Part shown: piece after piece, positions 60,719 to 64,000 of the stretch
Numbering within the stretch: the stretch's first letter is position 1
How the letters are laid out: each line of letters begins with the position of its first letter
Origin: Choanephora cucurbitarum
Taxonomy: Eukaryota > Mucoromycota > Mucoromycetes > Mucorales > Choanephoraceae
DNA: 64,000 bases
Reading direction: 5' to 3'
Assembly (NCBI GenBank): GCA_025331435.1
Contig: JAIWNI010000005.1
Span: 186,001-250,000 of the forward strand
Made by a program: the position numbers and the translations under genes
The notes under the pieces: model-generated
The model's database searches: none
The model's input: the letters and a program-made list of their open reading frames with translations, nothing else
What the model was told of the DNA's origin: nothing

Positions 60719-63607
60719 TTAACATAATCTTTGTCTTAAATGTACATCCAACGCTTTTCTTTGTCTACCTAGCCATGAAGAAGGCGTTGATCGAACAGCC
60801 AGTGGTGAATTGCCTCTATCGTTACGTCGTACAAGATCATACCATGCTGAGATGATCAACTGCTGCTCAATCTTAGATTGTTGACGTACATCATGGATTT
60901 GTTTCTGTAACAGAATGGTAAATTTGAGTGTCACTAACACAGAATGGTACTACTTTACCTTCAGCAAATCATGCTCTTCTTCCTTAGTTCTTGGTGTTCT
61001 ACTCAACAGACCAGTTTGCTCATCTGTCTTGCCCACATTAGAGAATCGAGCAGTCATTTCTTGCAACAGTTGGTTGTATAACTTGATCATCTGTATAGTT
61101 TTAAAGAAATTAAGTACTCAATACATTGTAGAATTCTATGAATACATACATCTCTGACTTTGCGGATTTTTCCTTGTGTTTCGTTTATTTCTTCCTGGAG
61201 ATGAAGCACATGAATTTGTAGACTGGCATTTTGCTCTTTGATTATTTCAAGATCTTGACTAAAATAGGGTTTTTGTTAGCATGCATTCGTACGCGCAACT
61301 TATAGATAGTTACTTACTCGCTTAGTCCTGGTCTGTCTGCAAATGATTCTTCTGCATCTCTATTATTGTTGATGCCATTCAGGTAATTGGCTTCAACAAG
61401 CATACGATTGATGTCGTGCAGTTGCATTTTAGTTATATCTTCCAATCGATTTACTCTATCTTGTATCTTGACATGCTCTTTTTCGAAATTTTCTAGACTG
61501 GCCTTGTCCTTGGCTACACTACGTGTGCCTTCTGAAACAATTGTTTCCAGGCGAATAGTGCTTTCCTTGAGACTACTGGATTCCTTTTCCAAATCCAAAA
61601 TACGTGATCGGAATGCCATAATCGTCTGTGTTTGATTTAACAAGGAATCAGGAATACCATTTCGTATCTGCGTCAATTCTTCTCGTAACTTGTTTCTTTC
61701 TTCTATCACAGACTCGTAGTCCTAATCACAATCATGGTTTAGATCAAGAAAGTTGGAATGCTATTGTTCTTACCTTTTGAAGTTGTGCTTTATGGGTTTT
61801 CGATGTTTCTACTTCTTCAGTATTGCTTACGGGAGATGTTTTTGATTCCATCTCTTTAATCTGTCGTTGTAATCGACTGATAGTTAACCGTCTAAGAGAA
61901 CACAGATACGAGTTAATGATGTAAAATGGCATATCAGAAAATGAATATGTTACAATTCAGTGACATTGGCTTTCTTCATGTTTTCCTCCATCGTATTGCC
62001 ATCTTCATGCCATACATCTTCATCAATCACTACACTAGCACGATGACTGACCACCTTGTCCATTGTCTGACCACCACCAAGTTCAAGTTCCTTGATATGC
62101 TCCTCCAGTAATTGAACCTGTTCCATATTACGGTCGCGCTCTGTTTCAAGATAGGCACAACTTTCAGCCATCAGTTTCAACTCTTCTTCTAATCGATTTC
62201 TCTCTTTCAGAATTTCGCGGTTGCTTGATTCGAGCTGTTGTACTTGATCTTTATAGGAATCCATTAAGGTCTTGAAGGCCAACACTTTACGATATTCATC
62301 TTCTACTTGATGACTTCTTTCAAGTAAATTTGAATTCTGGTCTTCGAGTGCTTTGATCTGTCTTTTCAAATCAGCTGACTCATCTATCTTCCGCTTGTAC
62401 TTCTCAATAGCATTTTCCATCTTTTGCATCTTTTCGTAAGCATGCTTGTATTCTTCTAGTTGATCTCGTAAGACAGCAGCCTCTTCTGCCTGACCTGTCA
62501 ACTCCTCTACTTTCTTTCTTAACTCGCTGATTGAAGCCAAATGTGTTTCCATCAAGGTCTCTGTCTCTTGGCGTCGATCTTCACTACGCTCTCTATGGAA
62601 AACAATGTCAGTATAGACTACTGATAGGTCATAACACATACAAGTCCTGTTTCAAATGTTCGATTTCAGTTCTCATCACATAATCTGCTTTCCCTGTACT
62701 GTTGGCTTGACTAATCGCTTCATCCATATCATGTAAACGTGTCTTTAGATCCTCCTTCTCAGCTAATAAATCCTCCTAGAAATTCCACAAAATTAATGGA
62801 TATACTACAGACTCAATCTTTAAACTTACAAAGCGTTCACGAAGTTCGCCGTATTCTCCCAACAGTTGACTATGAGATGTCTCAAACTGCTTTTTCTCCA
62901 ACAAGATCTTTTCAAATTCAAGTTGATATCGATAGGGCATGTCTTCTAACTGAAACGATTTTGTGCCTGATACTGTTGAATGACCAGAGAGATAAGAAAG
63001 TCGATTGTTACTGTTGGTGTCGGGCTCTGCATTGAAATGGCTCATGACTTCTTCAATTGAAACCATAAGCGCGTGCTGGCTCTTTTGCGTTAGACTTTGA
63101 ATCATTTCAATATATCGCTTGTTGTTATCAGATTGAACAGCAATAGCAATCACAAGCTGACACATCAGCAAGAGTTCGTGGAGGTCAGCGTCTTTAGCAA
63201 TAGCAGTTAAATTGACGTTGGGCAATAGATCAGGGTCTTGCCCGACAATGTCTTCAAAATAACGAGTGATAAGCTTATGAAGCTTCTTTTGGTTGTTGAA
63301 TCGAACAACCCAATTACTGGCTGTTTCAGTCGGTTTTATCTGCTTAAACCATTTTGCGTCGCTAAAAAGAAATTAAAGTGTTAAGCTGATCGTGATGACA
63401 AAAGACAAACAAAGAGATTACATGTCGGATAAGATGTCGGAAAGAACAACACCATCTGCTAATTCAACTACTGTGTCGATGGGATATGATTTACATTCGA
63501 AAGTGTTTATCTAAAAACGAGGCCAGGTTTGAGTCAACAGTTTAGAGAGAAAGAAGGGAAAGAAACTTTACCCATTCGACAAAAGCATCTTCCATAGCTG
63601 CTTCCAT
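60719..63607 (-). CDS. Hook-family dynein-adaptor, ten exons, 792 aa
   Basis: Hook proteins link dynein/dynactin to early endosomes through the FTS-Hook-FHIP complex. Exons: 63607-63572, 63510-63422, 63361-62830, 62775-62642, 62592-61954, 61891-61774, 61721-61318, 61258-61150, 61090-60959, 60904-60719 (2,379 nt, in phase). The N-terminal about 165 residues are the Hook CH-like domain: DAFVEWINTFECKSYPIDTV, VVLSDILSDIDAKWFKQIKP, SNWVVRFNNQKKLHKLITRY, then LLMCQLVIAIAVQSDNNKRY. A Gln/Glu/Lys-rich coiled coil runs over most of the rest, with the MIKLYNQLLQEMTARF segment near the end. The C-terminal basic part holds GRQRKALDV. ARP10 in the same window belongs to dynactin, but the two are 43 kb apart. 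Confidence 0.93.
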
Positions 63608-64000
63608 TTTTGAGAAGGTCATAGGTGTAAATACAATAGTTGTTTAGGTCTATATACAAATACTTTTTTCTCTCCCTAACGCACACACACACACACACAC
63701 ACACACTTTAAACAGTAAAAGAGGAGAAAACGAAAAAAAAATGATATCTTCTTTTTTTTCTTTTGTCGGTGTCCCTTAATAATCTAGTTCCCTTTTTTGT
63801 AAAAATAAAAAAATCTGTTTGTTCAGAACGAGCCACTTCGGTGTTACTTAGCAATGAGTTGCATAACAACTATCCAGTTTAAGCACGATGCCAGTTGGTA
63901 AGTTTGTTTTCTATTTGAGCACCTGATCTACATTCTTTCTCTTTTTATCAGTCTGACTTGGTAAAATTACATAGAAAAACAAAATCAAACAACAAAGATT
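63608..64000. other. Right edge: upstream region of Hook and a possible new gene
   Basis: Contains a (CA)n run of about 13 units (63680-63706). A possible plus-strand gene starts near 63889 (ATGCCAGTTG, then GTAAGT) and continues after an intron at 63952 as SDLVKLHRKTKSNNKD, but the phase of that junction is not settled, and the window ends here. Confidence 0.35.

Overview
This is eukaryotic nuclear DNA, most likely from an early-diverging filamentous fungus of the Mucoromycota (a Mucorales-type genome). The evidence is AT-rich sequence, many short introns (about 45-90 nt, GTAAGT-like donors, TAG/CAG acceptors), CT- or T-rich leaders just before start codons, an HDEL-ended BiP, a fused betaine-lipid synthase and a MATA-type HMG-box protein. 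All multi-exon models below were spliced by hand, checking that reading phase is kept across each junction and that conserved family motifs result; no alignment search was run.

Layout. 1-5.7 kb is gene-poor but holds an intact six-exon cytidine deaminase and an unassigned spliced candidate gene. 5.86-10.74 kb is a complete two-ORF non-LTR retrotransposon inserted inside a tRNA-Tyr gene; the 15-bp target-site duplication restores the tRNA. 11.3-19.5 kb is a minus-strand run: PEX6 (peroxisome biogenesis), ARP10 (dynactin pointed end) and BiP/KAR2 (ER chaperone). 19.5-25 kb is mostly gene-free, with coding relics. 25-30.8 kb (minus) carries BTA1, a homeodomain factor and a membrane-anchored GDSL-family protein whose catalytic residues are lost. 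31-34.5 kb (plus) has an MFS transporter and a GT47 glycosyltransferase only 58 bp apart. 34.6-36.2 kb (minus) has mitoribosomal bS21m and an HMG-box factor. 38.7-41.6 kb has an acidic repeat protein and a bZIP factor. 41.6-46 kb is intergenic and contains a fresh duplication plus inversion of about 0.4 kb. 46-64 kb is gene-dense: pyrimidine-nucleotide carrier, small coiled-coil protein, PP2A methylesterase with a probable U12-type AT-AC intron, SANT/Rrn5-like factor, TRAPP subunit Bet5, two tiny intron-containing genes, ribosomal eL21, SF3B6, an aspartic protease, a bHLH factor, a PSI-domain membrane protein and a Hook dynein adaptor.

The genes are mostly housekeeping (ER folding, peroxisome import, dynein/dynactin transport, TRAPP traffic, splicing, translation) with several transcription factors; neighbours do not form one pathway, although ARP10 and Hook both belong to dynein transport. 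The main points for a second look are the tRNA-Tyr retrotransposon with its UAAUG stop-start junction, the AT-AC intron in PPE1, the template-switch duplication at 41.9-43.7 kb and the GDSL pseudoenzyme.
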